NCBI GenBank assembly: GCA_032164245.1
Contig: JAVMKO010000004.1
Location: 30,419,626 to 30,483,625, forward strand
Source of the DNA: Sternotherus odoratus
Taxonomy: Eukaryota > Chordata > Testudines > Kinosternidae
Direction: 5' to 3'
Length of the DNA: 64,000 nt
Shown here one piece after another: positions 12,508 to 22,325 of this stretch. The notes under the pieces were generated by a model that was not told the origin of the DNA, did no database searches, and worked only from the letters and a program-made list of their open reading frames with translations. A program made the position numbers and the translations under genes. Within the stretch, counting starts at the first letter, position 1. Every line of letters begins with the position of its first letter.

Positions 12508-13218
12508 ATTAAGTCCAGTCCTAATGGTGTAGAATTTGCAGATGAACTGGAGCTCAGCAGTTTCTCTTTGAAGTCTGGTCTTGAAGTTTTTTTGCTGCAA
12601 TATGGATGTCTTGAGGTCTGAAATTGTATGTTCAGGCAGGTTGAAGTGTTCTCCTACAGGCTTTTGTATATTGCCATTCCTAATATCTGATTTGTGTCCA
12701 TTTATCCTTTTACGTAAGGATTGTCCAGTTTGGCCGATGTACATAGCAGAGGGGCATTGCTGGCACATGATGGCATATATTATATTGGTAGATGTGCAGG
12801 TGAATGAACCAGTGATGGTGTGGCTGATCTGCTTAGGTCCTGTGATGGTGTTGCTGGTGTAGATATGTGGGCAGAGTTGGCACTGAGGTTTGTTGCATGG
12901 ATTGGTTCCTGAGTTAGAGTTATGGTGTGGTGTGCTGTTGCTGGTGAGAATCTGCTTCAGGTTGGCAGGTTGTCTGTGGGCAAGGACTGGCCTGCCTCCC
13001 AAGGCCTGTGAAAGTGAGGGATCATTGTCCAGGATGGGTTGTAAATCACTGATGATGTGTTGGAGAGGTTTTAACTGAGGATTGTAGATGATGGCCAGTG
13101 GTGGTCTCTTGGGTTTGTCTTGCAGCAGAAGGCTTCTGGGTACACATCTGGCCCTGTTTATCTGTTTCCTTACTTCCTCATGTGGGTATTGCAGCTTTAA
13201 GAATGCTTGGTGAAGATC
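12434..13218 (-). pseudogene. PLE endonuclease half (GIY-YIG) with Cys-rich linker
   Basis: The frame is open through this whole part. From the N side it shows the post-RT region (NQINRARCVPRS-like text with QINRAR), a linker with CNKPQCQLC typical of PLEs, and the GIY-YIG core in its PLE form: IIYAIMC, then MYIGQTGQSLRKRINGH, then the conserved GEHFN with the catalytic Glu nearby. The endonuclease makes the target nick for insertion. Upstream the frame is split from its RT by a hAT MITE at 13227-13892, so the protein cannot be made intact from this copy. The C-terminal codons overlap the inverted terminal repeat. Confidence 0.85.
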
Positions 13219-13226
13219 TTGTAGAT

Positions 13227-13892
13227 CAGTGGTCCCCAACCCCCGGGTCGCGGACCGGTACCGGTCCGTGGATCAATTGGTACCGGGCTGCACAAGGGCT
13301 TCTCGAGCGGCGGGGACTGGGGGCGGGGACTGGGGGCCGCGTGGACCCGGCAGCGGCGGGGACTGGGGGCCACGTGGACCCGGCAGCGGCGGGGACTGGC
13401 GGCCGCGCGGACCCGGCAGCGGCGGGGACTGGGGGCCGGGCGGACCCGGCAGCGGCGGGGACTGGGGGCCGGGCGGACCCGGCAGCGGCGGGGACTGGGG
13501 GCCGGGCGGACCCGGCAGCGGCGGGGACTGGGGGCCGCGCGGACCCGGCAGCGGCGGGGACTGGGGGCCGCGCGGACCCGGCAGCGGCGGGGACTGGGGG
13601 CCGCGCGGACCCGGCAGCGGCGTGGACTGGCGGCCGCGCGGACCTGGCAGCGGCGGGGACTGGGGGCCGCGTGGACCCGGCAGCCTGCCCCCAGCCGTGG
13701 GGACTAGGTCCTGGGTGTAGCCGGCGGGGGGACGGGGGGTACGAGAGGGGGGTGGGGACTTGGGCCCAGGGGGGTCGGCGCTTTTTTTTTCAAAAAAAAA
13801 ATCTGCGGCTTTTCGGCGGAGTGGGCCCCGGGCCGCAGTAAAATTGTCAAGCATTGACCGGTCCGCGGTGATAAAAAGGTTGGGGACCACTG
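13227..13892. mobile_element. hAT MITE (CAGTGGTCCCCAACC ends) inserted in the PLE
   Basis: Perfect 15-bp terminal inverted repeats CAGTGGTCCCCAACC / GGTTGGGGACCACTG bound the element, and an 8-bp target duplication TTGTAGAT lies at 13219-13226 and 13893-13900. Eight-base duplications and CAG-starting ends mark the hAT superfamily. It has no transposase. Its interior is mostly a 33-bp minisatellite. It sits between the RT and endonuclease halves of the PLE and is therefore younger than the PLE insertion. Confidence 0.95.
13320..13684 (+). repeat. GC-rich 33-bp minisatellite, about 11 units
   Basis: The unit GGCAGCGGCGGGGACTGGGG plus GCCGCGCGGACCC (33 bp) is repeated about 11 times with few changes. 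Because 33 is a multiple of three, all frames stay open and give collagen-like or GTGGRADP-type repeat peptides on both strands; these are not treated as genes. The array is inside the hAT MITE. Confidence 0.95.
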
Positions 13893-13900
13893 TTGTAGAT

Positions 13901-14627
13901 GGTCTCTGTCTGAGGGGTTGGAGCAAATGCGGTTGTACCTCAGTGCTTGGCTGTAGACAATGGAGTGTGTAGTGTGTCCGGGATGGAAGTTGGAGGCATG
14001 AAGGTAGGCAAAGCAGTCAGTAGGTTTTCCGTATAGGGTGGTGTTTATGTGACCGTTACTTATTTGTACCGTGGTGTCCAGGAAGTGGACCTCTCGTGTA
14101 GACTGGTCCAGGCTGAGGTTGATAGTGGAGTGGAAGCTGTTGAAATCGTGGTGGAATTCTTCCAGAGTTTCTTTCCCATGGGTCCAGATGATGAAAATGT
14201 CATCAATGTAGTGTAGGTAGAGAAGGAGCGTGAGTGGTCAAGAGTTGAAGTGTTGTTCCAGGTCAGCCATAAATATGTTGGCATGTTGTGGGGCCATGCA
14301 TGTGCCCATAACGGTGCCACTGGTCTGGAGGTATATATTGTCACCAAATTTGAAATAATTGTCCGTGAGGATAAAGTCACAGAGCTCAGCAACCAGTTGT
14401 GCTGTGGCATCATCAGGGATACTGTTCCTGACAGCTTGTATTCCATCTATGTGTGGGATGTTTGTGTAGAGAGCCTGTACACCCATGGTGGCTAGGATAG
14501 TGTTTTCTGGGAGATAACCAATGCATTGTAGTTTTCTCAGGACGTCAGTGGTGTCACAGAGATAGCTGGGAGTGCTGGTGGTGTAGGGTCTGAGTAGAGA
14601 GTCCACATATCCAGACAGTCCTTCAGC
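13901..14627 (-). pseudogene. PLE reverse transcriptase, 5'-truncated, one in-frame stop
   Basis: On the minus strand the frame reads LRPYTTSTPSYLCDTTDVL, LYTNIPH (motif A), SGTVMGTCMAPQHANIFMA (motif B region), then YIDDIFIIWTHG (motif C, with the catalytic DD) and HFLDTTV. A TGA at about 14238-14240 lies in frame between motifs B and C. The N-terminal part is missing: the frame abuts the inverted terminal copy at 14628. At 13901 it is broken by the hAT MITE and continues in the endonuclease half beyond it. The RT clade resembles Neptune/Penelope types of vertebrates. Confidence 0.85.
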
Positions 14628-14965
14628 TGTGAATGGCTCACCAATTACAAAAGCAGTTTCTCCTCTCTGGGCGTTCAAACCTCCAGATCACCTGCTGGAA
14701 GTGGGCTTCACTTTACCCCCCCCCCCCCGATTGAATTTACCTTGCTATCTTGCCTACATATTTATACGTGCCTCTGGAGATTTCCACAACATTCATCTGA
14801 TGAAGTGGGTCTTAGCCCCAGGGCCGGCGACAGGAATTTTGGGGCCCCGTACGGCAGACCCCCTGAAGTCCGGGGCCCGGTACAGCTGTAACCGTTGTAC
14901 CACCCTGTCGCCGGCCCTGCTTAGCCCACAAAAGACTAATACGGCTACCGCTCTGATACTAGACA
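14628..14965 (+). repeat. PLE terminal repeat, right inverted copy
   Basis: This is the inverse complement of 12261-12507, from GTGAATGGCTCACCAATTAC through CTTGCTATCTTGCCTACATA and CATCTGATGAAGTGGG to GACTAATACGG. It carries a C homopolymer and a 101-bp MITE not present in the left copy. Confidence 0.85.
14819..14919. mobile_element. 101-bp hAT MITE (CAGGGCCGGCGACAGG ends)
   Basis: Terminal inverted repeats CAGGGCCGGCGACAGG and its complement CCTGTCGCCGGCCCTG are perfect over 16 bp. The 8-bp duplication CTTAGCCC lies at 14811-14818 and 14920-14927, giving a hAT assignment. The insertion splits the hammerhead-like fold of the right PLE terminal repeat between the loop and the 3' side of stem II. 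Confidence 0.93.
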
Positions 14966-14979
14966 CCTGTTAAGAGTGA

Positions 14980-17491
14980 ATGCATTGCTGCTTAAATGGA
15001 TTTTAATAATTAAGAAGGGAAAATTTTAATCAATGTACCTTGAAACCTTGTGAGAATGAAATGTGTAGAGAGAGCGTCTTTTTTTTACCACAACATGTTT
15101 TTACGTCAGTGTGATTAAGATGATTTTTGACCTTTTCTCATCTCATGCAATTCTCATGATGGTTCTTTCATTTATTCCAGTGCAATGTGCTCGGTAAGAA
15201 AGCAGTCCTGGAAAGTAATAACAGAGCTCAGGCATTGTTGTGGGCACAAATCAAAGGAAATATGTATGTATGGACACAGAGGGAAGGTTCACAAAGTGAT
15301 TAATCACAATGGCAAATAATGAGGCTAAGAGTGGTAGCACCCAGTAAAGGGATAAGAGAAAAATACTGTAATGGTTAGTACATGTATCTCTTCTACTGGA
15401 CAGAAGTCAGAACTATGCAGCTGTGAACCATTGGCGCTATACAGTTAACACTTGAGAGATTTTCCTTTAGTTCAAGGACCTCTGTTTTTGGCTCAAAGTA
15501 CCAAAATTGTCCATGGCAAAAGTTAAAAAGAAATCATGAGTCAGACTCCCCTCCTCAGGTATCATGAACTTGGCAGCCCTAAAATTGTGTATTTAAGATG
15601 ATTCAAAAGAATGCATCATACTTTTGGTTTTGAAGTCCCTCTGCCCATCTCCAGCATGTGTGGAACAATTGCACTGTTGCCAGCTCTCTCAGACTTATGA
15701 ATTAATGTGCCTTTAACCTCTGCTGCAAGGAGCACTTGATGGAAGACCCAAATAGAATCAACTTACACAAATCTATATAAAATGCTGCCTGATGGTGCCA
15801 GCTTCTCCCTGAGTCCCAAATGCTAATGGTGTCTACTAACCCCACATGTGGATCATTCCCCATCCCAAACCCCTACAGCAACTTTGACCCCAGATGTAAG
15901 TTCTGCCCTTCTAACCCACACCTGCCTGCTGGACATTAGTACACCTCTGCTTGTCCTGCAGCTCCAGGGGTTCTTCCTCTCCCCAGCCGGATAGTGCTGA
16001 GCAGCTTTAGAGAGTCTTTTCCATGTTCCCATGCCTGGAACATGCCTCCACAACCAACATTACCCACATGCACTGGAAGTGCAACTGGTTCCATTGCTCT
16101 CCACTCCCCAGTCATGAAGGAGAAAGTTCTCTTATTGCTCTATCACCTTTTCAGATGATTCACAAAATTCATTAAACAAACTGAAAATACAGATATTAAC
16201 AGCCCTCACAAGTTGTCCTATTTTCTTTCTTCCCTGGCTTGCCACCTTCAAATATTTTCCATATTGGTGCCCGTGGCGCCAACTGGGTGTATCTCATGTT
16301 ACTGCGGAGACCCAAGAAGGAGGAAAAGGGGTATAGATGGTACATGCAAGTAAACACAAAGCAGAGCTAACCACTACCAACAGATCTCTTAACAAGAGCA
16401 TTCTATAAAATGATACATTCATTAAGTAAAGTTTATAATATGCCTTTAAAGCACCATCCCTTGTGTATGGGGATGAAGGGGCGGGGGCATTGAGAGAATT
16501 TCCAGAGCTCCCTGGTTGTGTTAAGGCAGACTATTTTGTGATACCCATTAAGGGATGCAGCATACTCTGTCTAGCCCACTCCCCACTGTTAAGCAAGTTC
16601 GTCTGAATTCGGAGGCTACTATGATGAGCTAACTTTACCTAGGCCTCACAAAGCTCATCCCGCCTCCCATGTGCCTGTGAGATACACTACAATCTTGACA
16701 TAAGTAGAAATGGGGCTGTAGTTACATGTTGTATATTCATTGCTACCATGTTTAATGTAGTAAGATTTATAAAATCTACATCATTCCAAGTACTCATTCT
16801 TTTAGTGTAAACAATTCTTATGTCATTTTCAGTTTCCTGTAGGAGTACATTTTTTTGAGTCCTGTTGTCCTTTGCTTTCACAAGGGCAAGCTTCTTAACT
16901 TCAGTGACCTGCCTGCCAAACAATACAACAGTAAAAGTCAGTAATCGTGGAGGGAGATTGGGGGGGGGGGGAGGCAAAAGGGTTAAGCTATAAAGTACAA
17001 TAAAAACAGGCCTCTGGCAGTTGGAGTGTAAGAGCCAAAAAATGCAAGCCAGATTTTACAAGACACCTTGTTAACTAAACACGACACTGTACTTTTGACA
17101 AGCAAACAGTGTTTTGGTAATAGACTGATTGTCTAAGTAATAAATCAGAAGGCCTGATTCTCTTATCCTGGCTCATTAAACTCAACCCTGTGCAGCACAA
17201 GTCCTATGCACCACTTGTATTCTATGCAGGCCCTATTTTACATAACACTTCAGTGGTGGCTACAGGTACTGGCTTTGTGAGCAGAAGTGAATTTCAGCTG
17301 TTGAGAAATGCCTTACTCTGCAAATAGTCCCACAGATTCCACACTCCCATATGAGGACTGGAATGGTGCATAAATGGCACAGCGTAGCTCTGAGTTAGTC
17401 AGTACTTAGCCCTATCACACTTTTATTGGTTTTATTTAGTATTCTTATAGACTTGATGCCTACTAAGATCTTCTAGTTTGACCTGAACAAC
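14980..17491. other. Non-coding stretch
   Basis: AT-rich sequence without a supported gene or recognised repeat. Short simple tracts occur, such as a G-run at 16962-16973. Confidence 0.6.
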
Positions 17492-17867
17492 AAAGGCTTA
17501 GGTTACACTACAGGATTATACTGCGTTTGGTTATAGCGCGTCCCATATAGCGCAATAGGTACTGTGCTAGAGCGTGTTCACACTAAGACCCTGCAGCGCT
17601 AAAGCATGGACAAATTTGAAGCGCTTCTGGCAGCACTGAGAGTAGCGCAATAGGGCAGGTATCCCACAGAGCACCTCTTCACAATCTGGCACAGTGCCTT
17701 GTGGGAAGGGGGGGCGTCACTTGCGGCTATTCTGCATCCGGTTCCAACTCCCCGTGATGCTTTGTGTCATATCCCAGCAATCCCTGTGTTTCTGGCCACC
17801 TCGGGTGCCATCTCTCAACGGTTTCAGCAAGGCACGTGCGCTCAGTTGTCCATTTTACTGTGCCGTA

Positions 17868-19158
17868 ATGGATCGCGAACTGCTGCAGAGCATGCTGGCG
17901 AGTGTTGCCAGCACAACTCTCTGCACGGCAGAGTTTATTCTTGAAGGGGAACGTGACAGTAGTGAGGAGTCTGGAGAAGAAGACGAGATAGAGCCGAGGA
18001 AAAAATTGGACACTAAACTGATCATCGCTCTAACGGACATGCTCATGACCGTGGAATGCCGCTTCTGGGCATGGGAAACGAGCACTGACTGGTGGGATCG
18101 CATCGTCTCGCAAGTGTGGGACGATAAGCAGTGGCTGCAAAACTTTTGCATGAGAAAAGCCACTTTCATGGGACTCAAAGTCCTGTGGCACCTTAAAGAC
18201 TAACTATAAAGTTTTTCATGGGACTGTGTGCTGAACTCGCCCCCGTCCTGCAGCGCCAGGACACCAGACTGAGAGCTGCCATCCCGGTGGACAAGCGGGT
18301 GGCTATAGCACTCTGGAAGCTGGCCACCCCAGACAGCTACCGATCGGTGGCCAACCACTTTGGGGTGGGGAAGTCGACCGTTGGAGTCGTGTTGATGGAA
18401 GTGTACAAGGCCATTAATCGCCTCCTGCTACGAAAAATCGTGACATGCGTGACATCGTGGCTGGCTTTGAGCAGATGGGGTTCCCTAACTGTGGAGGGGT
18501 AATCGATGGGACCCATATACCTATACTGGCCCCCGACCACCTAGCAGACCAGTACATTAACCGAAAGGGGTACTTCTCCATGGTTCTTCAGGCGCTTGTG
18601 GATCACCATGGGCGTTTCACTGACATTAATGCAGGCTGGTCGGGAAAGGTGCATGACGCACGTATCTTCCGCAACACCGGCCTGTTCAGGAAGCTGCAAG
18701 AAGGCACTTTTTTCCCAGACCACAGGATCCCCGTGGGGGAAGTGGAAATGCCCATTGTGATTCTTGGCGACCCCGCTTACCCTCTAATGCCCTGGCTCCT
18801 GAAACCCTACACGGGGAACCTGTACACCAGCCAGGAAAGGTTCAACTACAGGCTGAGCCGCTGTCGAATGACTGTGGAGTGTGCCTTTGGGCGTCTTAAA
18901 GCCCCCTGGAGATGCCTTTATGGCAAGCTAGACTTGGCAGAGGGAAGTATATCCGCAGTTATTTCCGCGTGCTGTGCCCTACATAATCTCTGTGAGCAAA
19001 AGGGCGAAGCCTTCACTATGGCATGGACCTCGGAGGTTCAACAACTGGAGGCCACGTATGCACAGCCGGAGAGCAGTGCTATTAGAGGTGCCCAGCGCGA
19101 GGGTACAAGGATCAGGGAAGCCTTGAGGGAGCATTTTCTGGCTGAAAGCGAGTTCTAA
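17868..19158 (+). pseudogene. Harbinger transposase (HARBI1-like), element 1, broken
   Basis: The start ATG at 17868 opens a frame with an acidic stretch (SSEESGEEDEIEPR) and STDWWDRIV. A 50-bp insertion that repeats TTCATGGGACT (18165 and 18215) brings a stop at 18201-18203 and a shift. The frame then resumes at 18218 with WKLATPDSYRSVANHFGVGK (helix-turn-helix part), shifts again near 18435, and continues to the stop at 19156-19158. The catalytic triad context is visible: GVIDGTHIPIL (first Asp), GDPAYPLMPWLLKPY (second Asp) and VECAFGRLK (Glu). The enzyme cuts and joins the transposon ends, working with the Myb-like partner. It is about 60 percent identical by eye to the copy at 29753-31068. 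Confidence 0.92.
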
Positions 19159-19281
19159 TGGGAATTGCAGAGGGAGGTTGGGAGGGAGCAGTCTGTTAAT
19201 AGGATCAGGCGTTTGCTTTTCTGTACCTATTACACACATTTGTGCACCAAATACAGAAACCCATTAATTAAAAAGAATTCA

Positions 19282-19315
19282 TTTATTGAACAGCTTTCTC
19301 ATAATCTGAAATAAA
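19282..19315. other. Convergent poly(A) signals
   Basis: AATAAA on plus at 19310-19315 lies about 150 bp after the transposase stop. TTTATT at 19282-19287 is AATAAA on minus, about 120 bp past the Myb-gene stop. The two genes of the transposon thus end tail to tail with overlapping 3' ends. Confidence 0.55.
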
Positions 19316-19408
19316 AGTTGAAAAACATTAAAGTATGTCAGGGGGGGAGGGGTGTGAAATTGGGTTGAGGGAGGTAGGGGTGTGAAATTGGGGTTGGAAA
19401 GGGGTCAC

Positions 19409-19970
19409 TCAGATATTGGCGTAAGTCCTGGACTCGTAACCTCCAATGCCCTCCGAATTGCTGTACTCCCCCAACCCACTTGGCGGAGGGCGATTATGCC
19501 TGTTAGTAGGGGTTGGGTGCACTGGATAAGGGTGCTGGATCTGTGGGTTGGTTGGTGAAGGGAGGGGGGTTGGAGGCAGCTGTGGATGGTAATACCCAGG
19601 TAGCTGTTGATACTGGCCTGAAGGGGACAGAGGGACAGAAGGGGAAGGGTTAAGGGGCAAGTGACAATGGGGGTGGCAAGCAGGGGGCTGCTGCTCCTGA
19701 ACGGCAGCTATCCGCTGCACAGTCTCTACTTGCAGCTCTAATAGTCTAAGCAGCTTGTCAGCGCGCTTATCAGCATGCTGTTCGCGAGCTATCTCCCTCT
19801 GCTTCATTTGTTCCTCCCTCCGCTGTTCCCGATGCCTCATCTCCTCCTCCCTCCGTCGCTGTCAGCGCGGTTGTCCATTGATGCCTGTTCCAGAACTTGC
19901 TTCAGAAGTTCCTCTTTGCTCTTCCTCGGTCTGCTTCGAATTTTACTTAGTTTTTGAGCCATAGTTAAAG
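19409..19970 (-). pseudogene. Harbinger Myb-like gene, exon 2, element 1 (basic and coiled-coil tail)
   Basis: On minus an acceptor CTTGACATCCTCACCAG ends at 19971, and the exon begins with AQKLSKIRSRPRKSKEELL, a basic segment. A one-base shift near 19860 leads into a charged coiled coil (REQRREEQMKQREIAREQ, then LLELQVETVQRIAAVQEQQ) and a Pro/Tyr-rich tail ending at 19409. In Harbinger elements the second protein binds the ends and carries the transposase into the nucleus; a coiled-coil tail would serve dimer formation (inference). Exon 1 is at 20647-21239. Confidence 0.75.
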
Positions 19971-20274
19971 CTGGTGAGGATGTCAAGGACAAAGCTGGGG
20001 AAAGTTACAATTTCACAGTTAAAACACAAGATCCCATTGTTTGCAACAGACAGTATTGGGGAGCCCCACGCATTCCTTGAATCTCTGTGCAGTTTCCCTG
20101 TCCAAATAAGCCATATCACACACAGAGGTATCCACAGATCCCCGGGCATGGTGAGTCGCTGGGACAAGCACTGTTTCCCTGCCGTTCTATACTATTGTTT
20201 TGGGAGAGCGGCGGGCGTTAGTGGGAACTGCAGTCTGATAAGCATTCTCCCAACGTTCTGTGTAGGTTTTCGTC

Positions 20275-20573
20275 CTGGAAGATATCTCTCTGTTGCGGGT
20301 GACGGAGCAAGACAGGGCGGGGATTTTAAGGAGATGTGGCTTCCGCCCAGGGCCATATGCGGCTTGCATCTGTGCGGCGGTGCTGCCCCCCGCCCCCCGA
20401 TCTTAGAAGAGTGGCATAGACTGGTGACCGTGGCCGGGACAGCGAACACGCTGGGGCTACCGCGAAACCTCCGCAGGCACATTGCAAGAGCTCTTATTGA
20501 GACCTTTGCAGAAATCACTGATGAGGATTACCGCGAGGTGATAGAGTACATCAATGCACTATTCCACATGTAG
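20275..20573 (+). pseudogene. Third Harbinger frame, element 1 (unrecognised small protein, decayed)
   Basis: I do not recognise this protein. Two plus-strand segments align with the frame at 32603-32892 of element 2. The N part reads EDISLLRVTEQDRAGIL and PGPYAA; the C part reads LPRNLRRHIARALIETF and EVIEYINALF before TAG. A length change in the C-run at about 20386-20399 shifts the frame between them, and the ATG of element 2 is CTG here. About 15 of 39 and 20 of 51 residues are identical to element 2, nearly gap-free, with many synonymous codon differences. It lies wholly inside the intron of the antisense Myb gene, on the transposase strand. An acceptor-like TTCTGTGTAG precedes it. The predicted mostly helical C part has a faint likeness to BEN domains, but this is speculative. 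Confidence 0.7.
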
Positions 20574-20646
20574 CCAAGCATGCAAGCATTCCTTTCCACC
20601 CTCCTCACCAAAGCTGCCTGCCCTCCCAATAGAAAAGTTTCTGTAC

Positions 20647-21239
20647 CTGCGCAAACCGGTGCTGCAGTCCCAGTACCTGCAGCCGCTGGACGTTGTGGCT
20701 CGCTCTGGCTGCACTCTGGGCTTGAGAAGAGTTCCTGGCTGCATGTCTCCAGTGACTCCTCCGTGCCCTGGGTTGCTGCCGCATTCTCCTCCTCCTCCTC
20801 TCCATCCTGCTCCTCGCCGTCCTGCTTGTCACCAGCCTCCTTTAACCCCCTCCCCTTCATTAGGGGGCTGGGAAGAAGTGTCCTGGGTGGTCGCCGGAGT
20901 GCACGTTGCATCACCACCCAGGATCGCATCCAGAGCCTTGTAGAACTTGCAAAACACAGGGGCTGCCCCAGAGCGGCTGTTTGCGTTGCGGGCTTTGCGA
21001 TATGCAATCCTAAGCACCTTTACTTTTGCCCGGCACTGCAGAGTGTCCCGCTCATGCCCTCTGTCCCTCATGGCCCATGATATCAGGGCATAGGTATCGT
21101 AATTCCGCCGGCTAGACCACAGCTGAGACTGGACAGCCACTTCCCCCCCCCCCCCCCAACAACTGATGAGGTCCAACAACTCATGATCGGGCCACGCTGA
21201 AGATTGCTTATTGCGAGGAGGCATGGCACGTGGAGTCAT
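20647..21239 (-). pseudogene. Harbinger Myb/trihelix-like gene, exon 1, element 1
   Basis: Start ATG at 21239 on minus. The Myb/SANT-like (trihelix) domain covers roughly residues 12-110: AWPDHELLDLISCWG, RRNYDTYALISWAM, HERDTLQCRAKVKVLRIAY, SGAAPVFCKFYKALDAILG. It differs from its element 2 relative in many positions but keeps the tryptophans and the QCR..K motif. A frameshift near 20850 moves the acidic linker (DGEEQDGEEEEENAAA) to another frame. Donor-like CAG|GTAC sites at 20677/20676 and 20647/20646 end the exon, with the acceptor of exon 2 at 19971. A 15-base C-run at about 21144-21158 lies inside the domain and may be an added indel. Confidence 0.85.
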
Positions 21240-22283
21240 GGGTCAAGCAAAATGGTTACCTGAGGAGCACTCCACGCCTGGCTGGAGCAAACAGGAAGGG
21301 GATTTTCAAATTTCCCTGGGAATTTAAAGGGTGGGTCTGACGTGTGGTCACCTGAGGACGTGACAGAAAAGTTTGAAATGATGGCCAGAGTGGCTCGAAT
21401 GGGAATTATGGGCCAGGCTGGAGGAGGCTGGAGGCTCATTAACGCGCAATGGGTGTTCACATTCGCACCGTTGCGCTATAGCCCTTATTACCTTCGGAAA
21501 GGTGGTTTACCAGTAGCGCTTTAAAGTGAGACTTATTGCGCAAAATGTGCCTTGCAAGTGTGTACGGTTAGAGAGTTATAGCGTTCCTGGAGGCTTTTTA
21601 GCGCTATAAAGCGCCAGTGTAACCAAGCCCAAAGACAAGGGGATTTTTCTGAATACTCTTTTAGAATGTAAATATAGTACTCTCTTTTGAAGCTATTATT
21701 TGGTTCCCTTTCTAATTTTTTTTTAACCTTTTCACAGTCAGACTTCTAAGCATTTCCCCTCCCCCACCTTTTTTTTGCTCAATTCTGCCACCCTTACTCA
21801 CTTTGAGAAGGAACTAATCATCCAGTACTCTCACAGTGGGCCCTGAATGGTGCAAAATCAAGGGACATTTTCCAGAAGGCAAATAATCTTCCTTATTTGA
21901 CCAGGAGTTTGCCAAAAATTAAGAAAATAGATGAATTATTCAATGCTTTGCATCTTGAATACTAGCACAGCATCATACACCAGATTTCCCTCAGCTGTAA
22001 ATGTGCACACAAGTGGCAAGGCAGTGGAGAATTAAACTATTTTTAATGATAAAAATAGAAACATTTCATGTTCAGTAGGAGTACTCAGGAAATAGTAAAT
22101 AATACCAAAAAAAAGCAGAAATGGCCAAGTAGTAACTAGCCAAGCAATAAGGATGTAGGTACAGCCCATAGCAGAACTTGTTGCCAAGATATAATACCCC
22201 AAACACCAAAAGGCTTTCTTCCTCCAGGGAGCAGAATATTCAGGCCATGACTACAGCTTTGCCCCACTGCTAACCTAGGCAAC

Positions 22284-22325
22284 CCATCCCAGACTAACAC
22301 AGCTACCTCTCTGATTCTCTCTAGT
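22284..22325 (+). mobile_element. PLE tail scrap
   Basis: CCAGACTAACACAGCTACCT plus CTCTGATT matches the outer end of the PLE family, as at 14931-14959 (GACTAATACGGCTACCGCTC). It is too short to say more. Confidence 0.5.

Larger units (their letters stand above)
12261..14965 (-). mobile_element. Penelope-like element (PLE) with inverted ends, two MITEs nested inside
   Basis: The element is flanked by a perfect 14-bp duplication CCTGTTAAGAGTGA at 12247-12260 and 14966-14979, which fixes its boundaries. It encodes, on the minus strand, a PLE reverse transcriptase (14627 down to 13901) followed by a linker with a Cys motif and a GIY-YIG endonuclease (13218 down to 12434). About 240-330 bp at the left end reappears inverted at the right end (14628-14965) and abuts the truncated 5' side of the RT. 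Without the two inserted hAT MITEs and their duplications the element is about 1.9 kb. Inverted terminal copies are a known feature of PLE insertions. Confidence 0.9.
17495..21630 (+). mobile_element. PIF/Harbinger DNA transposon, element 1 (about 4.1 kb, decayed)
   Basis: Ends GGCTTAGGTTACACT and AGTGTAACCAAGCCC form 15-bp imperfect inverted repeats, with AAA on both sides (17492-17494, 21631-21633) as the 3-bp target duplication usual for Harbinger. Both subterminal regions are rich in TAGCGC/GCGCTA motifs (for example 17535-17555 and 21596-21613). It holds three frames: a DDE transposase on plus, a Myb-like gene on minus in two exons, and a third short plus frame inside the Myb intron. All have lesions, so the element is probably not autonomous. 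Confidence 0.88.

Noticed and set aside
13320..13684. Regular direct repeats that might suggest a CRISPR array
   Set aside because: No spacers; units are contiguous in a eukaryotic MITE.
13273..13926. Collagen-like PGP repeat frame on minus, and GTGGRADP-type frames on plus
   Set aside because: Produced by the 33-bp minisatellite inside a hAT MITE; open on both strands because 33 is a multiple of three.
19974..20573. One 199-codon plus-strand gene
   Set aside because: Only the last part matches the third Harbinger frame; the N-terminal half of that protein lies in another frame, and upstream codons have no counterpart in element 2.
20554..21080. Plus-strand frames of 129 and 166 codons
   Set aside because: Antisense shadows of Harbinger Myb exon 1 and its acidic linker.
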